A stretch of DNA of 64,000 nucleotides from Dyadobacter sp. LHD-138 (GTDB taxonomy: Bacteria; Bacteroidota; Bacteroidia; Cytophagales; Spirosomataceae), in assembly GCF_030929615.1 (NCBI RefSeq), contig NZ_JAVFVU010000020.1, forward strand, positions 1 to 64,000. Direction: 5' to 3'. Shown one piece after another: positions 26,669-35,325 of the stretch (position 1 is the first letter of the stretch; every line of letters starts with the position of its first letter). Both the position numbers and the translations under genes were made by a program. Below the pieces are notes generated by a model. That model had not been told where the DNA came from. It was given only the letters and a program-made list of their open reading frames with translations, and did not search any database.

Positions 26669-27508
26669 CTAAACAAGATCGTCTACCGGATGTGCACGTT
26701 TTTCCGTGCAGCAGGTCCATACGAGCAAGTTGGCGTGGTTAACGATTTCCGCGGTAATGCTTTGTTTATACATATCCTTCGGGCTCCTGTTTCCGTGTGT
26801 GGTCATGAGAATCATATCCGAATTCATTTCGCGTGAGAATTGCAGAATGCCTTGTCTGACATCATCATTATTTCTCACACTCGTTGTGTAGTTATTTAAT
26901 TGATAATGCGAGGCATACGCTTCAATTTTTGCCAGTATCTCACTTTCCTTTTTTTCTCCGTCTGTATGGATCCGTAACAGATGCAGTCTCGCATGGAAGA
27001 GCTTCTGAATGGCTTTTATTTTTTCAACGACATCTTTTTGATCCAGTTTAAGATTGGTCGGGAAAACAATATTGTGCACTGAGCTGATCGTTGTTTTTTT
27101 CTTAACGGCGAAAACAGGAACAGGCGAGGTACGTACAATTTTTTCGATATTGGAGCCCATGAAAAAGTCGTTCCAGCCTCTCGAACCATGCGTCCCCATC
27201 ACCACCAGATCGATATGGTTCTTTTCAATTACATCAAGCACCACGGGAGTCATTTGACCATATTGTATCAAATGGCTTATTGCAACCGGTGCATGGCTAT
27301 GACTTTTTATAAAGTGGTCAAATTTTTGTTTCTGTGTTTCGGTTGTTGCGGTAATTTCTTCCGGACCAACAGGTATCCCGGGATCGAGATTTTGTAAAAC
27401 GGTCAGCAACAATATTTCAGCATTGTTAACTTTCGCAAGTTCCATGGCAAACTGTATGGCCATTTCTGCATACGCGGAAAAATTACATGGCACCAGTATT
27501 CTTTTCAT
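26669..27508 (-). CDS. Universal stress protein, tandem UspA domains
   Basis: A 279-residue cytoplasmic protein made of two Usp domains. The first (about 1-140) ends with the nucleotide-binding pattern VVMGTHGSRGWNDFFMGSNIEKIVRTSPVPVFAVK. The second (about 145-275) ends with ILMTTHGNRSPKDMYKQSITAEIVNHANLLVWTC, which keeps the G-x9-G-like loop only loosely. Such proteins bind ATP or AMP and help cells survive energy or redox stress. The gene is monocistronic or may share its upstream region with the small open frame at 27554-27775. Confidence 0.9.
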   Translation of the reverse strand: MKRILVPCNFSAYAEMAIQFAMELAKVNNAEILLLTVLQNLDPGIPVGPEEITATTETQKQKFDHFIKSHSHAPVAISHLIQYGQMTPVVLDVIEKNHIDLVVMGTHGSRGWNDFFMGSNIEKIVRTSPVPVFAVKKKTTISSVHNIVFPTNLKLDQKDVVEKIKAIQKLFHARLHLLRIHTDGEKKESEILAKIEAYASHYQLNNYTTSVRNNDDVRQGILQFSREMNSDMILMTTHGNRSPKDMYKQSITAEIVNHANLLVWTCCTEKRAHPVDDLV

Positions 27509-27553
27509 AACATTTCTTTTTAGGGTATTTCAATTAACCAGGTTTACGAACTA

Positions 27554-27775
27554 TCAATCAGAATATCCGACTTTATTAACGATCACCTGAGACGAAAATT
27601 CGTAAAATTCGGGAACGCCGGTATGTAGGTTTACACCGAAAATTTCATGATGGCCAATGTTTTCCGAACGCATCATCAGTGCACGTAAACTGTTTCCGGG
27701 ACATCTCCCATCCTTAGAATGCAACGCAACGGGTGATTTAAAGGTTTTATTTAATTTGTCAATATCACTTTTTAT
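27554..27775 (-). pseudogene. Small protein-like frame of 73 codons opening with ATA
   Basis: Directly after an in-frame TAA, this minus-strand frame reads I-K-S-D-I-D-K-L-N-K and continues with protein-like content such as LHSKDGRCPGNSLRALMMR and IFGVNLHTGVPEFYEF, then stops at 27554. If the first codon were ATG it would be an ordinary 73-residue gene ending 45 bases upstream of the universal stress protein start. As written the start is ATA. In-frame alternatives are TTG at 27724 (56 residues) or ATG at 27676 (40 residues). I recognise no family. A lost start codon, a rare ATA start, or a base error are all possible. Confidence 0.45.
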
Positions 27776-28089
27776 TTATTTTTATTCTGTAAATCAGGGT
27801 CTTATTTGTCTCGAAAACCTGTTAAAGCTATAAAATTTTTCAAGGCCAGGTCGTCGCTCCCGTTTTGACTGCGACACATTTTGTTCAATTTACTGAATGA
27901 ATAAGGAACGACGTTTGGGCAGTTGTACGGTCCAATGACAGACTGTACATAGCGCCCTAGCAGAACAAATAAGTGATAAATTGCTGCCGTTGGATTACTC
28001 GAAAGAAAGTATTGATTTAATTATTTTATATTGCAAAACCAGGCAGCTGAGCCGGATAAGGCACAAATACTGCCAGTGTTTCTAAACCT
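27776..28089. other. Intergenic region, no gene seen
   Basis: This AT-rich gap precedes the ThuA gene. It contains T/A-rich repeats near 27770-27785 and probably the promoters of both divergent genes. I found no RNA gene. Confidence 0.45.
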
Positions 28090-28956
28090 ATGTCATTTAG
28101 CCACCAAACCATGTTCCCCGTTCTCCGAAATATTTTACGATTATGTTTTTCTTTTTTCATTTTAACCGGATGTGTTCAAATTGTTCAGGCGCAAACTAAA
28201 AAGCCGAAGTTTAAAGTGATCGCGTTTTATACCGGGAAAAATGATCAGGCGCATATCAGTTATGTGCACGAAGCGAATCAGTTTTTTCCGAAAATGGCTG
28301 CCGAAAACAATTTTACCTACGAAGCAACAACCGATTGGAGCAAACTGAATGCGCAGTTTCTGTCTGATTATCAGGTAGTCCTTTTTTTGGATACCAGGCC
28401 GGAAGTACCGGAGCAAAGGGCTGATTTTCAGAAGTACATGGAAAATGGGGGTGCCTGGATGGGTTTTCATTTTGCAGCATTTGCTTTGACACCTTCTGCT
28501 TTCAATCAGGACTGGGATTGGTATCATGAAAAATTCCTGGGGTCGGGGCAGTATGCCAGCAATACCTGGCGGCCAACTTCCGCGATCCTGCGGGTTGAGG
28601 ATCACAAAAATCCGGCTACAAAAAACCTTCCCGATACCTTCAGGGCATCGCCAAACGAATGGTATCGCTGGGAACATGATCTTCGTAAAAACGCGGATAT
28701 AAAAATACTTATCTCAATTGATTCGACCAGTTTTCCTTTGGGAACAGGCCCCAAAAAGCATGAAATCTGGCACAGCGGCTATTATCCGGTGGTTTGGACC
28801 AATAAGAATTACAAAATGCTGTATTTAAATATGGGGCATAATGATATTGATTATGAGGGTAAAACGAATAAAACGCTGTCCCATACATTTGATAACAAGG
28901 TACAGAATCAACTTGTCGTTGACGGACTTTTATGGCTGGGAACCGGCAAAAAGTAG
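28090..28956 (+). CDS. Exported ThuA-domain protein
   Basis: The 288-residue protein has a signal peptide (hydrophobic LCFSFFILTGCVQIVQAQ, cleavage near residue 35) and a ThuA domain, a glutamine-amidotransferase-like fold common in Bacteroidota sugar-utilisation genes. Family features include FKVIAFYTG, VVLFLDTRPEVP, the GGAWMGFHFAA nucleophile-elbow region without an obvious catalytic Cys, and HSGYYPVVWTNKNYKMLYLNMGHND near the end. The start may be the Met eight codons in. It stands upstream of a two-component system but after a separate promoter-like gap. The sugar it acts on is unknown. Confidence 0.87.
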   Translation: MSFSHQTMFPVLRNILRLCFSFFILTGCVQIVQAQTKKPKFKVIAFYTGKNDQAHISYVHEANQFFPKMAAENNFTYEATTDWSKLNAQFLSDYQVVLFLDTRPEVPEQRADFQKYMENGGAWMGFHFAAFALTPSAFNQDWDWYHEKFLGSGQYASNTWRPTSAILRVEDHKNPATKNLPDTFRASPNEWYRWEHDLRKNADIKILISIDSTSFPLGTGPKKHEIWHSGYYPVVWTNKNYKMLYLNMGHNDIDYEGKTNKTLSHTFDNKVQNQLVVDGLLWLGTGKK

Positions 28957-28971
28957 TTTTTAAGCCAGGTA

Positions 28972-28989
28972 CAGAATTGCATCAGAATT
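28972..28989 (+). promoter_or_regulatory. Direct repeat CAGAATT, 11-base period, before response regulator 1
   Basis: CAGAATT occurs at 28972-28978 and again at 28983-28989, one helical turn apart. OmpR-type regulators bind such direct repeats. A matching pair lies before the HtrA gene at 32922-32941, so the two may share a regulator. Confidence 0.45.
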
Positions 28990-29019
28990 CATTGCTTCAT
29001 TTGTATAAAATATCAGGGC

Positions 29020-29697
29020 ATGAAGCTATTACTCATAGAAGACGAAAAAGCGCTGGCCACCAGTATTTAGAATTATTTCCAGCGCGAAAATTTTATATGT
29101 GAATGGGCGGTCGATTATGAAACGGCCACCGAAAAAATAAATATTTATCAGTACGACTGCGTCCTGGTTGATATCATGCTTCCGGATGGGGACGGGCTGA
29201 ATGCAGTAAGGGAATTGAAACGGAAATTTCCGCAGACCGGCATTATTATTATTTCAGCCAAAAATTCGCTTGACGACCGGATTGAGGGGTTAAATCTTGG
29301 TTCGGACGATTACCTGACTAAACCTTTCCACCTGTCCGAGCTTAATGCGCGGGTGCAGGCGGTGATCAGGAGGAGAAGTTTTCAAGGGAATCAGCAGATC
29401 CGTTTTGGTAAAATTGTTATTGAGCCGCAAGAGCATTTTGTTTCCGTCGAAGGCCAGGAAATCATACTGACGCGAAAGGAATATGATCTGTTGATTTATC
29501 TGATTGCCAATAAAAACCGTGTGCTGACAAAGGAATCAATTGCGGAACATTTGTGGGGAGACGATGCGGATTTGATGGATAATTTCGATTTTATTTATAC
29601 CCATATTAAAAACCTCAGGAAGAAACTGATGGACAAAGATTGTCCCGATTATCTGAGATCGATTTACGGGGTGGGTTATAAGTTTAGCGAACAATGA
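29020..29697 (+). pseudogene. OmpR-family response regulator interrupted by an in-frame TAG
   Basis: The frame starts MKLLLIEDEKALATSI, meets TAG at codon 17 (29068-29070), then continues as a full receiver domain with the phosphorylation-site Asp51 in CVLVDIMLPDGDG, the KPF lysine switch in DYLTKPFH, and a C-terminal winged helix (EYDLLIYLIANKNRVLTKE and IKNLRKKL). The full frame is 225 codons, the same as the paralogue at 38108-38785, where codon 17 is Arg. A restart at Met53 (29176) would lose Asp51 and the acidic pocket. The histidine kinase gene overlaps its stop by four bases. I infer a nonsense mutation or base error in an otherwise intact gene. Confidence 0.82.
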
Positions 29698-30947
29698 AAT
29701 TACTGGTACAGATCCTGCGCTACCAATTGGTGACATCCATGCTGGTTCTCTTTTTGGGAGCGGGGCTGTTCTATGTTTCGGTGCGTTATCTGATTGATCG
29801 TGAGGTAAATAAAGAGCTGTTTCAGAGTCAGTTAAAAGTGCGCTGGCAATTAAGACACCTGGAAACTTTACCGGTTTATATTTTACAGCTTGGCGATAGT
29901 TTGCAACTGGAAGAAGTCCGTTATCCGGGGAAAGTGCTGGTCAGGGAAACTTTTATGTTAAATCTTGCCGAAAACGAATATCAGCCTTATCGGCAGCTTG
30001 TGTTTTATGAACGTGCGCTGGGGCAATGGTACCGGGTGACAATCAGTAAGTTGTTGCTTCAACGGCAGCGGCTTATGGAGGCGGTGGTGATGACGGTGAC
30101 CTTTATCGTGGCGCTGTTGCTTGTATCGTTGTTATTATTAAACAGCTGGCTTTCGCAACGTTTGTGGAAACCGTTTTATAAAACATTGGGTAAACTGGAT
30201 CAATACCAGATTCAGCAGCATGAAACGCTGAGGTTTGCACGCGAAGAAACACTTGAATTTGACCAGTTGAATCAGGCCGTTTCGCAGCTTACGAGCAGGA
30301 TCGCAACCGCTTATCAGAACCTGAAAGAGTTTACTGAAAATGCATCGCATGAGATACAAACACCGTTGGCGGTTATCCTCTCAAAAATTGAGGGATTGTT
30401 CCAGGATGAAACTTTAACTGAGTCACAACTTGTTATATTGTCGAGCGTGAGTGAAGCGGCTAATCGTTTGGGGCGTTTGAATCAGGCATTGTTATTGCTA
30501 ACAAAAATTGAAAACAGACAATTTCTGGCAGGGACGGAGCCGGTAAATCTGGTACCGATCATCAATGGGAAACTAAGGGATCTGGAAGATTTGATCGGGA
30601 AAAGGGAAATAGATATTCAAACAGAGCTGCAACCCGTTGGTCTTGTGATACATCCGGCGCTGGCTGAAATTCTTGTAAATAATTTATTGACTAACGCGAT
30701 ACGCCATAACGTTGAAAAAGGAAAGATTATTATTATCTTACGGGAAAGATTTTTATCCGTCCGAAATACGGGGAAAACCCTGAGTGCGAACCCTGAGCAG
30801 TTGTTTGAACGTTTTCGTAAAGAAAGTACGTTGTCTGCTTCGTTGGGTCTGGGCCTTGCGCTGGTAAAAAGCATTTGCGAGGTGAATGGACAAACATTAA
30901 AATATGACATTGAGAACGACTGGCATTCTTTGACTGTGAGTTGGTAA
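29694..30947 (+). CDS. Sensor histidine kinase
   Basis: A 417-residue membrane kinase with two transmembrane helices (about 12-32 and 125-150) flanking a short periplasmic domain. The HisKA phosphoacceptor is His219 in ENASHEIQTPLAV. The N box is NNLLTNAIRHNVE, and a G box (SLGLGLALVKS) closes the ATPase domain. Its ATG overlaps the response-regulator stop (ATGA), so the two genes are translationally coupled. The periplasmic domain is too short to hint at a ligand. The kinase itself looks intact even though its partner carries a stop codon. Confidence 0.92.
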   Translation: MKLLVQILRYQLVTSMLVLFLGAGLFYVSVRYLIDREVNKELFQSQLKVRWQLRHLETLPVYILQLGDSLQLEEVRYPGKVLVRETFMLNLAENEYQPYRQLVFYERALGQWYRVTISKLLLQRQRLMEAVVMTVTFIVALLLVSLLLLNSWLSQRLWKPFYKTLGKLDQYQIQQHETLRFAREETLEFDQLNQAVSQLTSRIATAYQNLKEFTENASHEIQTPLAVILSKIEGLFQDETLTESQLVILSSVSEAANRLGRLNQALLLLTKIENRQFLAGTEPVNLVPIINGKLRDLEDLIGKREIDIQTELQPVGLVIHPALAEILVNNLLTNAIRHNVEKGKIIIILRERFLSVRNTGKTLSANPEQLFERFRKESTLSASLGLGLALVKSICEVNGQTLKYDIENDWHSLTVSW

Positions 30948-31206
30948 CATAAAGATTTTTCATGGCTAATAACAAAGGAAAGGGGGAGGTTTTTAACCTT
31001 CCTTTTTTTAATGAATTAACTTTTCTGTACGGTTGAAAATCGGGGTATCGGATTGATTCATTTCCAAAATAATCACAATCGTTTTGCATCAAAATCGCAG
31101 GGTCTGCGATATAGGTGAATATTATCATTTTGTAATCATTGCCCGGGACGAAATTTTTATTTCCGGCAAAGGATTAAAATGTGACATAATTCACCGAAGC
31201 TCAACG

Positions 31207-32883
31207 ATGACTACACTGGAAATCTCTTTGCAGCGTTACTTTCCCTGGCTGCTCATGCTTGGAATTTTACTGAATGTGCCGGGTCTTTGGCTGGACGTGA
31301 TGGAACCTGACGGGGCCTTGTACGCAACCATTGCCAAACATATTGTTCAGCACAACGACTGGATTAACTTATACGGTGACGGGCACGACTGGCTTGATAA
31401 ACCCCATTTTCCTTTCTGGATGGCTGCCATCAGTTATAAGCTTCTTGGTGTCGACGGGTTGGCTTATAAATTGCCCGCTTTCATTTTCTGGCTGGTCAGT
31501 CTTTTGTATACCTATCTGACCGCGCGCGATTTGTTTAATCATACGGTTGCCAGAATTTCCGTGCTGATTTATACCGTCGCCCTGCACAGTACGTTGGCCA
31601 ATTTTGATGTCCGTGCCGAGCCCTATCTGACCACCTGCCTTATCGCGGCCATCTGGCATATGTTGTGCATTTACGAGCGAAAGCACTGGATACATATTTT
31701 TGCTGCGGCTCTTTTTTCTGCCTGTGCGATCATGACAAAAGGTGTTTTTGTTTTAATCACACTGGGTGGCGGGTGGCTAATCTTTTGGGCGATAACAAAG
31801 CAATGGCAACAGCTTCTGAATTATCGCTGGTGGGTATTTCTGGCACTGACTTTCATTTTTATTCTTCCCGAACTGTTTTGTTTGTATCAGCAGTTTGACC
31901 TTCATCCGGAGAAAGTTGTTTTTGGCAGAACCCATGTCTCGGGCCTTCGTTTTTTCTTTTGGGATAGTCAGTTCGGGCGTTTTTTTAATACCGGACCCAT
32001 CAAAGGAAAGGGCGATGTTACCTTCTTTTTACATACCACTTTATGGGCATTTCTCCCGTGGTCGATCGGATTAATTGCTGCGATTATACACCTGGTCAGG
32101 TTTGACAGGGCGCCTAATCCGTTGCGTTGGATTATCTATGGCAGCACCATCATCACGTTCGTATTGTTCTCGTTATCCAGGTTTCAACTGCCGCACTATA
32201 TCGTGATCGAGTTTCCATATTTTTCAATCCTGACCGGATATTTTCTCTACAAAAAGGCACAGGATCCGATACTTAGGCGACTGGTTACTTTTCAAACCAT
32301 TTTGATGTACATTTTGTGTGCGGCGATTTTGTGGCTGTTGTTTTTTACAAAATTGGAGTATGCGGTTGCGGGGGCAGTGGTTACCGTTATGCTGACGTTT
32401 GGCGCGACTTTTATCAGGTTACGGGAGCCACTCAGTCAGCTGCTTTTTAAAGGATATGCCACATCGGTTATGCTGTATGTATTTTTGTTTTATTTCTTTT
32501 ATCCATTTTTACTGCGTTATCAATCGGGTACAGAGGCTGCGCGGTTGATCGACGCCAGGAATCATGACGAGATTCCGGTTGCATCCTACCAGTCTTTTTC
32601 CTATTCTTTTGAATTTTACGCTCCCGGTGATGTCAGACTTATAAAAAGTAATGACCAGCTGGGGCATTTTATCAAGAATAACCCTTGTTATTTGTACACG
32701 ACAGCAGCTATCGGAGATAGTCTGCTGCGGGCAGGCGTCGATGCCGAAATCCTAGCGGCCCCACGGAATTTTCATATTACAAAACTGAAACTGGGCTTTC
32801 TGGACCACGATAAAAGAAGTTCAAAACTGCAAACCCGTTATTTACTTTTTATCAATGACAAAGTAGGGCTCAAAGCCAATTAA
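31207..32883 (+). CDS. GT39/ArnT-type membrane glycosyltransferase
   Basis: A 558-residue polytopic protein of the protein-O-mannosyltransferase/ArnT group, which uses polyprenyl-phosphate sugars. The first loop contains the catalytic-type acidic motif in VMEPDGALYATIAKHI, followed by LDKPHFPFWMAAISYKLLG, both typical of the family. About eleven hydrophobic helices follow, and a small soluble C-terminal domain starts near residue 440. I start at Met 31207 because the upstream in-frame extension to 31084 looks non-coding. Placed between the sensor kinase and HtrA, it fits envelope modification, such as lipid A or protein glycosylation. Confidence 0.87.
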   Translation: MTTLEISLQRYFPWLLMLGILLNVPGLWLDVMEPDGALYATIAKHIVQHNDWINLYGDGHDWLDKPHFPFWMAAISYKLLGVDGLAYKLPAFIFWLVSLLYTYLTARDLFNHTVARISVLIYTVALHSTLANFDVRAEPYLTTCLIAAIWHMLCIYERKHWIHIFAAALFSACAIMTKGVFVLITLGGGWLIFWAITKQWQQLLNYRWWVFLALTFIFILPELFCLYQQFDLHPEKVVFGRTHVSGLRFFFWDSQFGRFFNTGPIKGKGDVTFFLHTTLWAFLPWSIGLIAAIIHLVRFDRAPNPLRWIIYGSTIITFVLFSLSRFQLPHYIVIEFPYFSILTGYFLYKKAQDPILRRLVTFQTILMYILCAAILWLLFFTKLEYAVAGAVVTVMLTFGATFIRLREPLSQLLFKGYATSVMLYVFLFYFFYPFLLRYQSGTEAARLIDARNHDEIPVASYQSFSYSFEFYAPGDVRLIKSNDQLGHFIKNNPCYLYTTAAIGDSLLRAGVDAEILAAPRNFHITKLKLGFLDHDKRSSKLQTRYLLFINDKVGLKAN

Positions 32884-32921
32884 TTGAGCAATGTGCGGGA
32901 AGCGTAGGAGATTTTTAAAAA

Positions 32922-32941
32922 CTTCAGAATCTCTTCAGAAT
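32922..32941 (+). promoter_or_regulatory. Direct repeat CTTCAGAAT, 11-base period, before htrA
   Basis: CTTCAGAAT occurs at 32922-32930 and exactly again at 32933-32941, then TCC. The pair resembles the CAGAATT repeats before response regulator 1. It lies about 140 bases upstream of the HtrA start. Confidence 0.5.
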
Positions 32942-33080
32942 TCCCACAAGATTACAACAGGATCGTGTTGCAATTTTGAAATAACAAACAAGAGAAAGTA
33001 AGGGGTAAGGTCCAGCCGGCCTTCCTGAAACGCCTCTCGAGTTGGTTAATTCATCTTTCAACTTATCATCTTTTGTAGTC

Positions 33081-34595
33081 ATGTTAGAAAAACAAAATAT
33101 TAAAAAATTAGCTCCTGTTGCTCTGGCTTTTGCGTTTTTGGGCGGTACTTCTTACGCCATGTATGAGCACCTGAGCAAACCGGATACCATTTTAAACGGG
33201 GTGGAATCCAACATGCCGGTTGTAAAAGCCAGACTGGACGAAAAAAATGCGGGTGCCAATGTGGCCATGATTCCGGCCGATTTTTCATTTGCCTCTCAAA
33301 AAGCAACGGCTGCCGTTGTACATATTACATCGACGCTCAAAGCAGAAAGGACGGTAAGTCAAATGGAGGTGCCCGATGAGTTGAAAGAATTCTTCGGTGG
33401 CCGGAGTCCGTTTGGGCAAGAAGTGCCACAGGGGCGGGACAGGGGTGAAAAGCCACAAGCTTCCGGTTCGGGCGTTATCATCAATCCTGACGGATATATT
33501 GTTACGAACAACCACGTGATCCAGGGTGCAGAGTCACTGGAAGTAACGCTTGCTGATAAACGTACATTTAAAGCAAAGGTGATCGGTTCAGATCCGAATA
33601 CAGATATTGCATTGATTCAGATTGAAGCGAAAAACCTTCCCGCCCTATCGTTCGGCAGCTCAGAAAATGTTAAAGTAGGGCAGTGGGTACTTGCCGTCGG
33701 AAATCCTTATAACCTTACATCGACCGTTACAGCCGGGATTGTCAGTGCCAAAGGTCGCAGCATTAATATTCTGGGTGAAAACTCAAAAGCACCTGTCGAA
33801 TCATTTATTCAAACGGATGCGGCCGTCAATCCGGGTAATTCGGGTGGTGCGCTGGTGGATCTGAACGGAAATCTGATTGGCATCAACACGGCCATAGCGA
33901 GTCAGACGGGCCAGTTTGCTGGTTATTCTTTCGCCGTTCCATCGAGTATCGCGCACAAAGTTGTGGAAGATATTTCGAAATTCGGTACAGTGCAACGCGG
34001 TTATCTGGGCGTAGGAATCAGTGAAGTGGATGGCGAGAAAGTGAAGTCTTATGATCTTAAAGTCGACGAAGGTGTCCGTGTGGAAAATTTTGCCGAACAA
34101 AGTGCCGCGCGCGAATCCGGCATTAAAGTAGGTGATGTGATTACAAAAATTGACGGTCAGGCTATTGAAAGTGTGGCACAATTGCAGGAAGCCATTGCCC
34201 AGCATAAGCCAAGTGATAAAGTGATTGTGAACGTCAACCGCGACGGGGCCGAAAAAGCCATTACCGTAATTTTGAAAAGCAGTGCCGGAACATTGGTCGC
34301 TGAGAAATCAACCCAGACGCTTGATAACCTGGGTATTGAATTGCAGGATTTGACTGCTCAGCAAAAAAAGGCCTGTGATGTTGAAGCCGGTGTGCAGGTA
34401 AGCCAGATTAACGCGGGAAAAGTTCGCCAGAATACGGATATGCAGGACGGTTTCGTTATTACTAAAATAGATAGAACACCCGTGGGAAGCGTGCAGCAGG
34501 CCATGAAAGCATTGGAAGGTAAAAAAGGTGGGGTCATGATTGAGGGGATTTATCCGGGAAGTCAGGAAACACAATATTATGCGATTGGTTTGTGA
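33081..34595 (+). CDS. htrA: HtrA/DegP-family periplasmic serine protease
   Basis: A 504-residue trypsin-like protease that degrades or refolds damaged envelope proteins. An N-terminal membrane anchor or signal (LAPVALAFAFLGGTSYAM, about 9-27) is followed by the protease domain with catalytic His145 (TNNHV), Asp175 (NTDIALIQ) and Ser254 (NPGNSGGAL). Two PDZ domains occupy about 285-385 and 405-500. I start at Met 33081 because an upstream start at 33042 only adds residues before the hydrophobic helix. Direct repeats at 32922-32941 suggest control by an OmpR-type regulator, possibly the neighbouring two-component system. Confidence 0.93.
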   Translation: MLEKQNIKKLAPVALAFAFLGGTSYAMYEHLSKPDTILNGVESNMPVVKARLDEKNAGANVAMIPADFSFASQKATAAVVHITSTLKAERTVSQMEVPDELKEFFGGRSPFGQEVPQGRDRGEKPQASGSGVIINPDGYIVTNNHVIQGAESLEVTLADKRTFKAKVIGSDPNTDIALIQIEAKNLPALSFGSSENVKVGQWVLAVGNPYNLTSTVTAGIVSAKGRSINILGENSKAPVESFIQTDAAVNPGNSGGALVDLNGNLIGINTAIASQTGQFAGYSFAVPSSIAHKVVEDISKFGTVQRGYLGVGISEVDGEKVKSYDLKVDEGVRVENFAEQSAARESGIKVGDVITKIDGQAIESVAQLQEAIAQHKPSDKVIVNVNRDGAEKAITVILKSSAGTLVAEKSTQTLDNLGIELQDLTAQQKKACDVEAGVQVSQINAGKVRQNTDMQDGFVITKIDRTPVGSVQQAMKALEGKKGGVMIEGIYPGSQETQYYAIGL

Positions 34596-34601
34596 TTGTA
34601 G

Positions 34602-34622
34602 GGGCGGGTCTCGTACCCGCCC
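34602..34622. terminator. GC-rich hairpin after htrA
   Basis: GGGCGGGT pairs perfectly with ACCCGCCC around CTCGT. It has no T run, so it may instead be a dispersed GC-rich repeat of the kind found after many bacterial genes. Confidence 0.5.
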
Positions 34623-34693
34623 TTCCACAGATGCAATGTTTATGTTTTAAAGAGAATTTTTTTCGGAGTATTAAAAATTTAACCACCGTAAAA

Positions 34694-35254
34694 ATGAAAA
34701 AGAATCTGATTGTGCTGGGCGTGCTTAGTATTTTAAGCAGTGTGGTTTTTGCGAATAATCCTCATTCCAAAGTGACAGAAGGTGCACCGGCCCGCACCTA
34801 TAACTGGATCGTGCCTGATATGAAAAAAAATCAAAACCCGATGTACAGCAGCACGTACTCCCGTCAGCGGATACAAAAGGCTTTTGATGAAGCGCTGAAT
34901 GGCAGAGGTATGGTAAGGGAAACCCAGAATCCCGATCTGCTGCTGCAATTTCATACCTACACCCAACGCGTTCGCAGAAATTACTATGGCGGTTATCCCA
35001 TGATGGGTTATCCGATGATGGGATATGGTTGGGGAATGCCTTACGGCGGATATGGTTACGGTTATGGTGGTTATCCATCTTCCAGCAACAACACCGACGG
35101 GACACTGATTCTCGATGTGATTGATGCAAAAACCGGTGAAATTATCTGGCAAAAGGCAATCTCGGGAGATGTCAGCAATCCCAACCATCTTGAAAAAAGG
35201 ATCAATAAAGGTGTGAAAAAATTGATGAAGGATTTCCCTGTCCGTCAGAGTTGA
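34694..35254 (+). CDS. Exported DUF4136-like protein with Gly/Tyr-rich loop
   Basis: The 186-residue product has a signal peptide (LIVLGVLSILSSVVFA, residues 5-20), then the pattern ARTYNWIVPDMKK with RIQKAFDEALNGRGM, which fits the DUF4136 family of envelope proteins. A Gly/Tyr/Met-rich stretch with a repeated YPMMGY lies at about residues 97-136 before the conserved GTLILDVIDAKTGEIIWQ. I chose the Met at 34694 because the frame open to 34592 runs through the GC hairpin. The protein probably sits in or on the outer membrane. The function is unknown. Confidence 0.78.
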   Translation: MKKNLIVLGVLSILSSVVFANNPHSKVTEGAPARTYNWIVPDMKKNQNPMYSSTYSRQRIQKAFDEALNGRGMVRETQNPDLLLQFHTYTQRVRRNYYGGYPMMGYPMMGYGWGMPYGGYGYGYGGYPSSSNNTDGTLILDVIDAKTGEIIWQKAISGDVSNPNHLEKRINKGVKKLMKDFPVRQS

Positions 35255-35325
35255 GCAGGGAGGATGTCCGTGTAATTCTGATCAGTTAAAGATTAAAAGT
35301 AATTCAAATTTTAATAGGTAAGCAC

